Origin: Citrobacter sp. RHB25-C09
GTDB taxonomy: Bacteria; Pseudomonadota; Gammaproteobacteria; Enterobacterales; Enterobacteriaceae
Direction: 5' to 3'
Length of the DNA: 64,000 nt
Assembly: GCF_013836145.1 (NCBI RefSeq)
Contig: NZ_CP057483.1
Location: 372,001-436,000, forward strand
Shown: one piece after another, positions 47,969 to 61,101 of the stretch
How positions within the stretch are numbered: the first letter of the stretch is position 1
How the letters are laid out: each line of letters opens with the position of its first letter
Position numbers and translations under genes: made by a program
The notes under the pieces: generated by a model
What the model was told of the DNA's origin: nothing
Database searches by the model: none
What the model saw: the letters and a program-made list of their open reading frames with translations, nothing else

Positions 47969-49258
47969 TCACTTTTTGATTAGCTTAGCGTAAAAGAAGC
48001 CATCGCCTTCTTCTGCGCCGGGTAGATTTTGCTTACCCGGATGTTCTGGCGTTCCTGTTTCGCTGAGCGTTGCATCCGCAGTGCGTTGTAGGAACGCGTA
48101 CACCTGTTGGCTGTTCTCTTCTGGCAATACAGAACAGGTAGCGTAAACCAGCGTTCCACCGGATTTCAGATGTGGCCAGATAGCATCGAGAATTTCAGCC
48201 TGCAATTTTGCTAACTCGGCAATATCGCGATCGCGGCGTAGCCATTTGATATCGGGATGGCGGCGGATCACGCCGGTGGCAGAGCAGGGGGCATCTAACA
48301 GAATACGGTCAAACTGCTGCTCACCACACCACTGCGCAGGATAACGTCCATCTCCCTGCTTAACAGTGGCTTTCATTCCAAGACGTTTCAGGTTGTCGTA
48401 GACGCGGGAAAGGCGCTGTTCATCAACATCAACCGCCAACACTTCAGCTTCCGGAGCCGCTTCGAGGATATGCGTGGTTTTCCCCCCTGGCGCCGCGCAA
48501 AGATCCAGAATCTGTTCGCCGTTTTGCGGAGCAAGAAAAGTGATGCAGCCTTGAGCTGAGGCATCCTGAACGGTGACCCAACCTTCATCGAAGCCAGGGA
48601 GAGCATGAACTGGGGCAGGGGTTTCCAGACGCACGGCGTCGGGATAGTCAGGATGTGGTACGCCTTTCATACCGGCGTCTTCGAGCAATGCTAGCCAACT
48701 GTCCCGAGAATGGTGTGTACGGTTAACACGTAGCCACATAGGCGGACGCTGGTTATTGGCTTCAACAAGGGATACCCATTGTTCGGGATACGCTTTTTGC
48801 AGGCGCTTAAGCAGCCACGACGGATGTAAATAGCGCGCATCACTGCTGGTAAACTCCGCAAGTAACTCTTCCTGTTGACGCTGGAACTGGCGAAGAACGC
48901 CGTTTATCAGTCCTTTAAGCTGCGGACGTTTAATCGCAACCGCCCCTTCGACTGTTTCCGCCAGCGCGGCATGAGGAGGAATTCGGGTATGCAGTAATTG
49001 ATAGAATCCCACCATAATTAAATAGTGTACGGTACGCTGTTTCCCGGTCATCGGGCGGGACATCAGTTTATTGATTAGCCACTCAAGCTGCGGCAGCGTG
49101 CGCAATACCCCAAAGCACAACTCTTGCAACAGCGCTTTGTCTTTATCGGAGACTTTTTGTTGTAGCGGCGGCAGGACATTGCTCAGTGAATGCCCTTGCT
49201 CAACGACCTGTTCAACGGCCTGTGCCGCCATACTGCGTAAGTTCAGTTTCTTATTCAT
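47969..49258 (-). CDS. rsmB: 16S rRNA m5C967 methyltransferase RsmB
   Basis: 429-residue SAM-dependent rRNA methyltransferase. N-terminal NusB-like RNA-binding domain, then the MTase domain with LDLCAAPGGKTTHIL (SAM), DAPCSATGVIRRHPD and the catalytic YATCSVLPEEN. Start MNKKLNLRSMAAQAVEQVVE at 49258 matches the family; an upstream start 10 codons earlier is rejected. Confidence 0.97.
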   Translation of the reverse strand: MNKKLNLRSMAAQAVEQVVEQGHSLSNVLPPLQQKVSDKDKALLQELCFGVLRTLPQLEWLINKLMSRPMTGKQRTVHYLIMVGFYQLLHTRIPPHAALAETVEGAVAIKRPQLKGLINGVLRQFQRQQEELLAEFTSSDARYLHPSWLLKRLQKAYPEQWVSLVEANNQRPPMWLRVNRTHHSRDSWLALLEDAGMKGVPHPDYPDAVRLETPAPVHALPGFDEGWVTVQDASAQGCITFLAPQNGEQILDLCAAPGGKTTHILEAAPEAEVLAVDVDEQRLSRVYDNLKRLGMKATVKQGDGRYPAQWCGEQQFDRILLDAPCSATGVIRRHPDIKWLRRDRDIAELAKLQAEILDAIWPHLKSGGTLVYATCSVLPEENSQQVYAFLQRTADATLSETGTPEHPGKQNLPGAEEGDGFFYAKLIKK

Positions 49259-49264
49259 AACCGC

Positions 49265-49293
49265 AAAAATAAAAATGCCCGGTATCACCGGGC
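49265..49293 (-). terminator. Terminator-like hairpin between fmt and rsmB
   Basis: Read leftward, GCCCGGT-GAT-ACCGGGC is followed by ATTTTTATTTTT. It ends a few bases before the rsmB start, inside an operon that is co-transcribed in E. coli; it may act as an attenuator. Confidence 0.75.
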
Positions 49294-49310
49294 GAAGTAA
49301 AAGGTGGCCG

Positions 49311-50258
49311 TCAGGCCAGACGGTTGCCAGGAATGAACCATTCCCGACGTGAATTTAAAAGATCCTGTGCGCTCATGGCTTTCTTCCCTGCGGGTTGCAG
49401 GGAGACGAGATTCAGAATTCCATCACCCGTCGCGACCTGAATGCCCTGTTTTGAGGCTTCAAGGATGGTGCCAGGTTCTGCCTGCGTCACCGTTTCAATG
49501 ACTGAAGCCTGCCAGACTTTTACCGGCTGACCTTCGATTTCCAGCCAGCTCATTGGCCAGGGGTTGAACGCACGGATACAGCGTTCCAGTTGCGCTGCAG
49601 AAAGCGACCAGTCAATGCGGGCTTCTTCTTTGCTGAGTTTATCAGCGTGCGTGGCCAACGCATTATCCTGGACTTCTGGTTTTGCCCGACCTTCCGCTAA
49701 CTGTTTCAGGGTCTCGATCAGCCCTTGTGGGCCGAGATTCGCCAGTTTGTCATACAGGGTCCCGCTGGTATCTTCAGCGGTGATAGGACAGGCGAGTTTG
49801 TAGAGCATGTCGCCGGTATCCAGTCCAACGTCCATCTGCATGATGGTCACACCCGTTTCGGCGTCACCCGCCCAGAGTGAACGTTGAATTGGCGCCGCGC
49901 CGCGCCAGCGTGGCAGCAGAGAGCCGTGGACGTTAATGCAACCGAGTCGCGGCATATCCAGCACGGCTTTAGGCAAAATCAGGCCATACGCCACCACGAC
50001 CATTACGTCCGCATGTAATTCGGAAACCAAATGCTGGTTTTCCTGCGGGCGTAAAGAAGCGGGTTGGAAAACTGGAATACCTTTCTCTTCAGCCAATACT
50101 TTGACCGGACTCGGCATCAGCTTTTTGCCACGACCTGCCGGGCGGTCAGGTTGAGTGAAAACGCCGACCACGTGATGTCCAGAAGATAACAGCGCGTCAA
50201 GATGACGCGCTGCAAAGTCAGGTGTACCCGCAAAAATAATCCGTAGTGAGTCTGACAC
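49311..50258 (-). CDS. fmt: Methionyl-tRNA formyltransferase
   Basis: 315-residue enzyme that formylates initiator Met-tRNA using 10-formyl-THF. The catalytic Asn/His segment CINVHGSLLPRWRGAAPIQ and the Asp in MDVGLDTGDML are present; the C-terminal domain binds tRNA. 14 nt downstream of def. Confidence 0.98.
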   Translation of the reverse strand: MSDSLRIIFAGTPDFAARHLDALLSSGHHVVGVFTQPDRPAGRGKKLMPSPVKVLAEEKGIPVFQPASLRPQENQHLVSELHADVMVVVAYGLILPKAVLDMPRLGCINVHGSLLPRWRGAAPIQRSLWAGDAETGVTIMQMDVGLDTGDMLYKLACPITAEDTSGTLYDKLANLGPQGLIETLKQLAEGRAKPEVQDNALATHADKLSKEEARIDWSLSAAQLERCIRAFNPWPMSWLEIEGQPVKVWQASVIETVTQAEPGTILEASKQGIQVATGDGILNLVSLQPAGKKAMSAQDLLNSRREWFIPGNRLA

Positions 50259-50272
50259 GTTGATTCTTATCC

Positions 50273-50782
50273 TTAAGCTCGGGCGTTCAGGCGGTCGAGT
50301 TTTTCAACTTTCTGACGAATACGCTGCTGCTTCAGCGGCGACAAATAATCGATAAACAGTTTACCGACCAGGTGATCCATTTCATGCTGAATACAGATAG
50401 CCAGCAGACCGTCGGCTTCCAGCTCGAAAGATTGACCTTCGCGATCGAGTGCGCGAATTTTCACTTTCTCGGCACGTGGTACTAAAGCACGTTGTTCCGG
50501 AATGGACAGGCAGCCTTCTTCAATGCCGGTTTCGCCTTCTTTCTCCAGCAGCTCCGGGTTAATTAACACCAGACGCTCGTCGCGATTTTCCGACACATCA
50601 ATCACAATAATTCGCTGATGAATATCGACCTGCGTTGCCGCAAGGCCAATACCTTCTTCCGCGTACATCGTCTCGAACATATCATCGACGATACGCTGAA
50701 TTTCTGCATTCACTTCTTCTACCGGTTTCGCGACTTTGCGAAGACGCTCGTCCGGAATATGTAACACTTGCAAAACTGACAT
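50273..50782 (-). CDS. def: Peptide deformylase
   Basis: 169-residue metalloenzyme removing the N-formyl group from nascent proteins. All three motifs are present: EGIGLAATQ, EGCLSIPE (metal Cys) and QHEMDH (metal His pair and Glu). Divergent from dprA. Confidence 0.98.
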   Translation of the reverse strand: MSVLQVLHIPDERLRKVAKPVEEVNAEIQRIVDDMFETMYAEEGIGLAATQVDIHQRIIVIDVSENRDERLVLINPELLEKEGETGIEEGCLSIPEQRALVPRAEKVKIRALDREGQSFELEADGLLAICIQHEMDHLVGKLFIDYLSPLKQQRIRQKVEKLDRLNARA

Positions 50783-50910
50783 AGTTATCCAGAGTTGTGT
50801 TCAGGAGTTGGAAAGATTATTACCTCTATTCTAGACAAATCCCCTTCTGATTGACAGCATCAGTGACCAATCGCAAAGATTGCTAAGACTGCTTGTGGCA
50901 GGGGATAAGG

Positions 50911-52035
50911 ATGACCCGTACAGAAATTTGGCTACGTTTGATGTGCGTAAGTGAATTATTCGGCGATGAAATGGTTCGACTTGCTCACCGGCTGATTGCT
51001 CAGCCGCATGTGGATAACTCCATACTCCGAAGTGTGGGACTATCACCATCGCAGGCAAAACGTTTTCTCGGCTTTCCTGATGATGAACTGGAGCAGACGC
51101 TTCTCTGGCTGGAACAGCCACATCATCATCTTTTACTGGCGGACTGCGACAGTTACCCTTCTCAACTCCGCGCTATTGATGATTATCCCGGTGCGCTTCT
51201 GGTGGCTGGGGACCTGCAGTGTCTTCATCACTTTCAGCTTGCGGTAGTTGGAAGCCGAACACCGTCCTGGTATGGGGAGAGGTGGGGCCGACTGTTCACT
51301 GAAAAATTGGCGGCGTGGGAAATAACGATCACCAGTGGTTTAGCGCGGGGAATAGATGGTGTCGCACATAAGGCTGCTGTTCAGGCAAAAGGAAAAAGTA
51401 TTGCCGTACTTGGAAATGGGCTGCGGGCCATTTATCCACGCAGACATGCTGAACTCGCTGAAACGTTAATAGCCTCAGGAGGTGCGCTGGTTTCCGAGTT
51501 TCCACTCATGATGCCTCCCATTCCGCGCAATTTTCCTCGGCGAAACCGCATCATTAGCGGCTTGAGTAAAGGTGTTCTGGTTGTAGAGGCTGCATTGCGT
51601 AGCGGTTCTTTGGTTACGGCGCGCTGTGCGCTGGAACAGGGGAGAGAGGTATTTGTCATACCTGGTGCCCTCGGCAGTCCGGGAAGTGAAGGTCCGCACT
51701 GGCTGGTAAAGCAGGGGGCAACACTGGTGACGTCGCCAGAGGAAATCCTGGAAAATTTGCAGTATGGCCTACATTGGCTGCCAGATGAGCCTGAAAATTC
51801 ACTTTATTCGTCAGATCAGGAAGACGCAGCATTGCCATTTCCCGAGCTCCTGGCTAACGTAGGAGATGAGGTAACACCTGTTGACGTCGTCGCTGAACGT
51901 GCCGGCCAACCTGTGCCAGTGGTAGTGGCTCAGCTACTCGAACTGGAGTTAGCAGGTTGGATCGCAGCTGTACCCGGCGGCTATGTCCGATTGAGGAGGG
52001 CATGCCATGTTCGACGTACTAATGTATTTGTTTGA
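50911..52035 (+). CDS. dprA: DNA-processing protein DprA/Smf
   Basis: 374-residue DprA that loads RecA on incoming single-stranded DNA. Rossmann-like core with VVGSRTPSWYGERW, TSGLARGIDGVAHKAA and NFPRRNRIISGLSKGVLVVE; C-terminal winged-helix segment PVDVVAERAGQPVPVVVAQL. Start ATG at 50911 follows GGGGATAAGG. The N-terminal region diverges from E. coli Smf more than the core. Overlaps smg by 29 nt. Confidence 0.95.
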   Translation: MTRTEIWLRLMCVSELFGDEMVRLAHRLIAQPHVDNSILRSVGLSPSQAKRFLGFPDDELEQTLLWLEQPHHHLLLADCDSYPSQLRAIDDYPGALLVAGDLQCLHHFQLAVVGSRTPSWYGERWGRLFTEKLAAWEITITSGLARGIDGVAHKAAVQAKGKSIAVLGNGLRAIYPRRHAELAETLIASGGALVSEFPLMMPPIPRNFPRRNRIISGLSKGVLVVEAALRSGSLVTARCALEQGREVFVIPGALGSPGSEGPHWLVKQGATLVTSPEEILENLQYGLHWLPDEPENSLYSSDQEDAALPFPELLANVGDEVTPVDVVAERAGQPVPVVVAQLLELELAGWIAAVPGGYVRLRRACHVRRTNVFV

Positions 52036-52480
52036 GACATATATCCACAATGAAGCTGAATTACGTGTGGATCAGGACAAACTAGAACGGGATCTTACCG
52101 ACGCTGGCTTTGATCGTGAAGACATCTACAATGCGCTCCTGTGGCTGGAAAAGCTTGCTGACTATCAGGAAGGGCTTGCTGAGCCAATGCAACTTGCCTC
52201 AGATCCACTCTCTGTTCGTATCTATACGCCTGAAGAGTGCGATCGTCTGGATGCCAGTTGCCGGGGATTCTTGTTATTCCTTGAGCAGATTCAGGTGCTA
52301 AACCTCGAAACGCGAGAAATGGTGATTGAACGCGTGCTCGCGCTGGATACCGCAGAATTCGACCTGGAAGACCTGAAGTGGGTAATCCTGATGGTTTTGT
52401 TCAACATTCCGGGTTGTGAAAATGCCTATCAGCAAATGGAAGAATTACTCTTTGAAGTGAATGAAGGTATGCTGCATTAA
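52007..52480 (+). CDS. smg: Smg, conserved protein (DUF494)
   Basis: 157-residue acidic Smg family protein of unknown function (MFDVLMYLFETYIHNEAELR start). Starts inside the dprA 3' end with GAGGAGGGC as RBS, so it is coupled to dprA. Confidence 0.94.
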   Translation: MFDVLMYLFETYIHNEAELRVDQDKLERDLTDAGFDREDIYNALLWLEKLADYQEGLAEPMQLASDPLSVRIYTPEECDRLDASCRGFLLFLEQIQVLNLETREMVIERVLALDTAEFDLEDLKWVILMVLFNIPGCENAYQQMEELLFEVNEGMLH

Positions 52481-52506
52481 TCAACCTTAATTCAGCATGA
52501 GTTGTT

Positions 52507-53064
52507 ATGGCTAAATCAGCACTGTTTACGGTGCGTAATAATGAGCCCTGCCCACAATGCGGGGCTGAACTGGTTATACGCTCCGGGAAACATGGTCCGT
52601 TTCTCGGGTGTTCTCATTATCCGGAATGTGACTACATCCGTCCGTTGAAATCCTCAGCGGACGGGCATATCGTCAAAGTTCTGGAGGGAAAATTTTGCCC
52701 TGCCTGCGGTGCCGAACTGGTGTTGCGCCAGGGGCGGTTTGGCATGTTCATCGGTTGCAGCGACTACCCCCAATGTGAACATACCGAGCTGATTGATAAA
52801 CCCGATGAAACAGCCATTACCTGCCCCCAATGCCAGACGGGCCATTTGGTCCAGCGGCGTTCCCGTTATGGTAAGACCTTCCACTCCTGCGATCGCTATC
52901 CGGAGTGCCAGTTTGTCATTAACTTTAAACCGCTAGCCGGAGAGTGTCCTGAATGCCACTATCCGCTACTTATCGAAAAGAAAACCGCGCAGGGTGTTAA
53001 ACTCTTTTGCGCCAGTAAACAATGTGGAAAGCCGATCCCGGCGGAACAAAAAAGTGAAGAATAA
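52507..53064 (+). CDS. yrdD: YrdD, topoisomerase-type zinc-finger DNA-binding protein
   Basis: 185-residue protein made of repeated C4 zinc fingers of the topoisomerase I C-terminal type: CPQCGAELVIRSG, CPACGAELVLRQG and CPQCQTGHLVQRR, each followed by a GCSHYPEC/GCSDYPQC/SCDRYPEC half, plus a partial fourth. Likely DNA- or RNA-binding; function unknown. Overlaps tsaC by 11 nt. Confidence 0.92.
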   Translation: MAKSALFTVRNNEPCPQCGAELVIRSGKHGPFLGCSHYPECDYIRPLKSSADGHIVKVLEGKFCPACGAELVLRQGRFGMFIGCSDYPQCEHTELIDKPDETAITCPQCQTGHLVQRRSRYGKTFHSCDRYPECQFVINFKPLAGECPECHYPLLIEKKTAQGVKLFCASKQCGKPIPAEQKSEE

Positions 53065-53626
53065 CCTGCCAACAAACCTTATCGCTGACGCGATAGAGGT
53101 CCTTAATAAAGAAAACGTCATCGCCTATCCCACAGAAGCCGTCTTTGGTGTCGGGTGTGACCCCGATAGCGAAATTGCCGTTAATCGCCTGCTGGCGCTG
53201 AAACAGCGGCCAGTCGATAAAGGTTTGATTTTGATCGCGGCGAGTTTTGAGCAACTCAAGCCTTATATCGACGACAGTATGCTGACTGATACTCAGCGTG
53301 AAGCTGTGTTTTCACGCTGGCCAGGCCCCGTTACCTTTGTTTTTCCTGCGCCCGCGACAACACCGCGTTGGTTGACTGGGCGTTTTGACTCATTGGCCGT
53401 TCGCGTGACGAATCATCCGCTGGTGGTCGCGCTGTGCCAGGCTTATGGAAAGCCGTTGGTTTCAACGAGCGCTAATCTGAGTGGGCTGCCGCCTTGCCGG
53501 ACAGTGGATGAGGTTCGCGCTCAGTTCGGTGCCGATTTCCCAGTGGTCTGCGGAGAAACTGGAGGGCGTTTGAATCCTTCGGAAATTCGTGATGCCCTGA
53601 CGGGCGAACTGTTTCGACAGGGGTAA
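53054..53626 (+). CDS. tsaC: Threonylcarbamoyl-AMP synthase TsaC
   Basis: 190-residue YrdC/Sua5-domain enzyme making threonylcarbamoyl-AMP for t6A37 in ANN-decoding tRNAs. GTG start at 53054 gives the family length and overlaps the yrdD end; a longer upstream frame inside yrdD is rejected. Motifs AYPTEAVFGVGCDP, KQRPVDKGLILI and STSANLSG are present. Confidence 0.95.
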   Translation: MKNNLPTNLIADAIEVLNKENVIAYPTEAVFGVGCDPDSEIAVNRLLALKQRPVDKGLILIAASFEQLKPYIDDSMLTDTQREAVFSRWPGPVTFVFPAPATTPRWLTGRFDSLAVRVTNHPLVVALCQAYGKPLVSTSANLSGLPPCRTVDEVRAQFGADFPVVCGETGGRLNPSEIRDALTGELFRQG

Positions 53627-53630
53627 GACA

Positions 53631-54449
53631 ATGGATACCTATGCTGTTTTTGGCAACCCGATAGCGCACAGCAAATCCCCCTTTATTCATCGACAATTTG
53701 CTGAGCAACTGAATATTGAGCATCCCTACGGGCGTGTTCTGGCACCAGTTGATGATTTCATTACTACGCTAAACGCTTTTTTTGCGGCGGGGGGGAAAGG
53801 CGCAAATGTCACCGTGCCTTTTAAAGAAGAAGCGTTTGCTCGCGCGGATGAACTCACAGAACGCGCAGCGCTGGCTGGTGCGGTGAACACGCTTAAGCGG
53901 CTGGATGACGGTCGTTTGCTCGGCGATAACACTGACGGTATAGGTCTGCTAACCGATCTTGAGCGGCTCTCCTTTATTCGTCCAGGCCTGCGAATTTTGT
54001 TGATTGGCGCGGGAGGCGCATCGCGTGGCGTGCTGCTGCCGCTGCTTTCTATGGATTGCGGAGTCACTATCGTCAACCGAACCGCATCTCGTGCGAAAGA
54101 ACTTGCGCAGGTCTTTGCACACACCGGTAGTGTGCAGGCGTTAGGCATGGATGATCTGGAAGGGCATGAGTTTGATCTGATGATCAATGCAACTTCCAGT
54201 GGAATCAGTGGCGATATTCCGGCAATTCCTGCCTCGCTTATTCGTCCGTCGGTCTGTTGTTACGACATGTTCTATAAAAAAGGTAACACGCCGTTTCTTT
54301 CCTGGTCTGAGCAACAGGGGGCGAAGCATCGCGCAGATGGTTTGGGGATGCTGGTGGGACAAGCTGCCCATGCCGTATTGCTCTGGCACGGCGTGTTACC
54401 AGAAATTGAGCCGGTAATAACGCGACTTAAACAGGAACTTTCTGCATGA
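53631..54449 (+). CDS. aroE: Shikimate dehydrogenase
   Basis: 272-residue NADP-dependent enzyme of the shikimate pathway. Catalytic Lys in NVTVPFKEEA, Asp in NTDGIGLL, and nucleotide-binding GAGGASRGV. 4 nt after tsaC and overlapping yrdB (ATGA). Confidence 0.98.
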   Translation: MDTYAVFGNPIAHSKSPFIHRQFAEQLNIEHPYGRVLAPVDDFITTLNAFFAAGGKGANVTVPFKEEAFARADELTERAALAGAVNTLKRLDDGRLLGDNTDGIGLLTDLERLSFIRPGLRILLIGAGGASRGVLLPLLSMDCGVTIVNRTASRAKELAQVFAHTGSVQALGMDDLEGHEFDLMINATSSGISGDIPAIPASLIRPSVCCYDMFYKKGNTPFLSWSEQQGAKHRADGLGMLVGQAAHAVLLWHGVLPEIEPVITRLKQELSA

Positions 54450-54703
54450 ATCAGGCCATTCAGTTCCCTGACAGAGAAGAGTGGAACGCGCAGAAAGAAG
54501 CCGTCTGTTTTCCCGCTCTGGTAAATGGTATGCAGTTGATGTGTGCCATTAAGGGAGAGGCGCTGGCGAATCGCTTTGGTGGCGATACGGCGGAACAATG
54601 GTTGGCTGACTTTTGCGAGCATCGCTGGGATCTGGAAGAAGAAGCGGAAGCGCTGATCCAGTCCCAGCAGGAAGACGATCACGGCTGGATCTGGTTATCC
54701 TGA
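54446..54703 (+). CDS. yrdB: YrdB, DUF1488 protein
   Basis: 85-residue conserved small protein (MNQAIQFPDREEWNAQKEAV start) of unknown function, coupled to aroE. Its 3' end overlaps the convergent yrdA by 25 nt. Confidence 0.92.
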   Translation: MNQAIQFPDREEWNAQKEAVCFPALVNGMQLMCAIKGEALANRFGGDTAEQWLADFCEHRWDLEEEAEALIQSQQEDDHGWIWLS

Positions 54704-55233
54704 GCGAGATATTCGTCTTTCCATTTCACATAGTTTTTGGCGGAGTACAGTAGACCTGCTTTCTCCTCCTCTGTGAGCGGACGAATCTGTTTAACGGGGC
54801 TTCCCAGGTATAGGTAGCCGCTCTCCAGTCGTTTATTTTGTGGCACCAGACTTCCCGCGCCAATCATCACATCATCTTCAATGACTGCGCCATCCAACAG
54901 AATCGAACCCATGCCGACCAGAACACGGCTACCAATGACGCAGCCGTGCAGCATCACTTTATGTCCAACCGTCACATCTTCACCCACGATTAAGGGATTT
55001 CCCTCCGGGTTAGAGGAGGATTTATGGGTAACGTGCAGCACACTGCCATCCTGGATATTTGTACGTGCGCCGATCGCGACATAATTCACATCGCCACGGA
55101 TTGCGACAAGCGGCCAGATCCCGACATCATCCGCCAGACGAACGTCCCCGATGACGACGCTGCTGTTGTCGATCATCACGCGTTGGCCGATCTGCGGGAA
55201 AAGATCCTTATAAGGGCGTAATACCTCAGCCAT
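54679..55233 (-). CDS. yrdA: Gamma-carbonic-anhydrase-like protein YrdA
   Basis: 184-residue left-handed beta-helix protein (hexapeptide repeats, e.g. IGDVRLADDVGIWP, VGHKVMLHGCVIGS) with the His residues of the gamma-carbonic-anhydrase/PaaY metal site. Start at MAEVLRPYKDLFPQIGQRVM, after TTGAGGTAAAT on the minus strand. Reaction unproven. Confidence 0.93.
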   Translation of the reverse strand: MAEVLRPYKDLFPQIGQRVMIDNSSVVIGDVRLADDVGIWPLVAIRGDVNYVAIGARTNIQDGSVLHVTHKSSSNPEGNPLIVGEDVTVGHKVMLHGCVIGSRVLVGMGSILLDGAVIEDDVMIGAGSLVPQNKRLESGYLYLGSPVKQIRPLTEEEKAGLLYSAKNYVKWKDEYLAQDNQIQP

Positions 55234-55570
55234 ATTTACCTCAAGGAAAGAGAACAGTAATGATGACTTTGGTTGCAATTCGGGCCTTGTGCAAGTGCTT
55301 TAGCTATCAAAAATCAGCCAGTTTGCGCATGAATGGAGCGAAAGGGATGAAAAAGCAGCAAACAGAAAAAAAGATCGAAAAAAGCCTTGTGCAAAAAAAT
55401 GGGATCCCTATAATGCGCCTCCGTTGAGACGACAAAGTGAAACGCTTCACAAGATGGTCGTCACAACGAAGAGAAAAATCCTGAAATTCAGGGTTGACTC
55501 TGAAAGAGGAAAGCGTAATATACGCCACCTCGCGACAGAGCGCTGAAGCGCGTCGCAACTGCTCTTTAAC
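55234..55570 (+). promoter_or_regulatory. rRNA operon promoters P1 and P2 with upstream A/T-rich region
   Basis: P1: TTGTGC (55387–55392), 16-bp spacer, TATAAT (55409–55414), then the GCGCCTCC discriminator. A-rich tracts directly upstream fit an UP element. P2: TTGACT (55494–55499), 16-bp spacer, TAATAT (55516–55521). Fis sites are expected upstream but were not assigned. Confidence 0.93.
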
Positions 55571-55571
55571 A
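55560..55571 (+). promoter_or_regulatory. rrn leader boxA antitermination site
   Basis: TGCTCTTTAACA matches the NusB/S10 boxA sequence, preceded by a GCGCTGAAGCGC boxB-like hairpin at about 55540–55551. Confidence 0.9.
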
Positions 55572-55704
55572 ATTTATCAGACAATCTGTGTGGGCACTCA
55601 AAGTGACATGGATTCTTAATGTCCTCGGACACTAAATGAATACCAAGTCTCAAAGAGTGAACACGTAATTCATTACGAAGTTTAATTCTACGAGCATCAA
55701 ACTT

Positions 55705-57246
<1,542 letters not shown>

Positions 57247-57315
57247 CCTTAAAGAACCTGCCTTTGTAGTGTCCACACAGATTGTCTGATGAAAAACGAG
57301 CAGTAAAACCTCTAC

Positions 57316-57392
<77 letters not shown>

Positions 57393-57474
57393 AATTCGCT
57401 CCCGTGCTTTGTTGTGGCAAAGCTCGCATACCTAAGTATGCTTCGCTTCACCACGCCGCGCCCGGAAACGAATT
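57393..57474. repeat. 82-nt imperfect palindrome between tRNA-Ile and tRNA-Ala
   Basis: AATTCG at the left end and CGAATT at the right end are inverted, the middle GCATAC-CTAA-GTATGC is an exact hairpin centred at 57433/57434, and the arms between are partly complementary with bulges. It begins at the last base region of tRNA-Ile. It is an inserted fold-back in the rRNA transcript spacer. Confidence 0.75.
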
Positions 57475-57500
57475 GGGGATGAGGTTTAACTACACTGTAT

Positions 57501-57576
57501 GGGGCTATAGCTCAGCTGGGAGAGCGCCTGCTTTGCACGCAGGAGGTCTGCGGTTCGATCCCGCATAGCTCCACCA
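57501..57576 (+). tRNA. alaU: tRNA-Ala (TGC)
   Basis: 76 nt including CCA; anticodon loop CTTTGCACG, G3·U70 identity pair in the acceptor stem. Second tRNA of the spacer. Symbol by synteny. Confidence 0.98.
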
Positions 57577-57639
57577 TACTGTAGAACATTTACTTAAGAA
57601 AACTTCAGAGTGTACCTGAAAGGGTTCACTGCGAAGTTT

Positions 57640-57651
57640 TGCTCTTTAAAA
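57640..57651 (+). promoter_or_regulatory. Spacer boxA before 23S
   Basis: TGCTCTTTAAAA repeats the antitermination boxA motif upstream of 23S rRNA. Confidence 0.85.
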
Positions 57652-57759
57652 ATCTGGATCAAGCTGAAAAATTGAAACGACACACAGTCAATGTGTGTTC
57701 GAGTCTCTCAAATTTTCGCAAGTCGATGATGAATCGAAAGAAACATCTTCGGGTTGTGA

Positions 57760-60666
<2,907 letters not shown>

Positions 60667-60731
60667 ACAACGCCGAAGATGTTTTGGCGGATTGAGAGAA
60701 GATTTTCAGCTTAGATTCAGAGTCCGAAGGA

Positions 60732-60831
60732 TTTTGCGCTGAGACAAGGCGGCAAACGCGGCGACGGAAGGAGCATACACAGGTATGTGACTGACGTTCG
60801 CAAGAGCAGCCAACGCAGTATGAGCGCAAAA
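60732..60831. repeat. ERIC-like fold-back element in the 23S–5S spacer
   Basis: Bounded by a perfect 9-bp inverted repeat (TTTTGCGCT at 60732–60740, AGCGCAAAA at 60823–60831). Inside are AAGGCGGCAA, AGGAGCATACAC, GGTATGTGACTG and GCAGCCAACGCA, which match the order of core blocks in the enterobacterial ERIC repeat (compare the ERIC primer sites). It expands the spacer to 189 nt versus roughly 90 in E. coli. Confidence 0.8.
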
Positions 60832-60855
60832 GACACAGGACAGAGCAACAGAATT

Positions 60856-60975
60856 TGCCTGGCGGCTTTAGCGCGGTGGTCCCACCTGACCCCATGCCGA
60901 ACTCAGAAGTGAAACGCCGTAGCGCCGATGGTAGTGTGGGGTCTCCCCATGTGAGAGTAGGGAACTGCCAGGCAT
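60856..60975 (+). rRNA. rrfD: 5S ribosomal RNA (first copy)
   Basis: 120 nt, TGCCTGGCGGC to ACTGCCAGGCAT. Helix I pair C3–G117. Confidence 0.98.
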
Positions 60976-60987
60976 CAAATTTAGCGT

Positions 60988-61063
60988 GCTGATATGGCTC
61001 AGTTGGTAGAGCGCACCCTTGGTAAGGGTGAGGTCCCCAGTTCGACTCTGGGTATCAGCACCA
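60988..61063 (+). tRNA. thrV: tRNA-Thr (GGT)
   Basis: 76 nt with CCA; anticodon loop CTTGGTAAG. Located between two 5S genes, as in E. coli rrnD. Confidence 0.97.
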
Positions 61064-61101
61064 CTTAATTAGGTTAAAGTTCGGCACAGTAGAAAAGAAT
61101 T

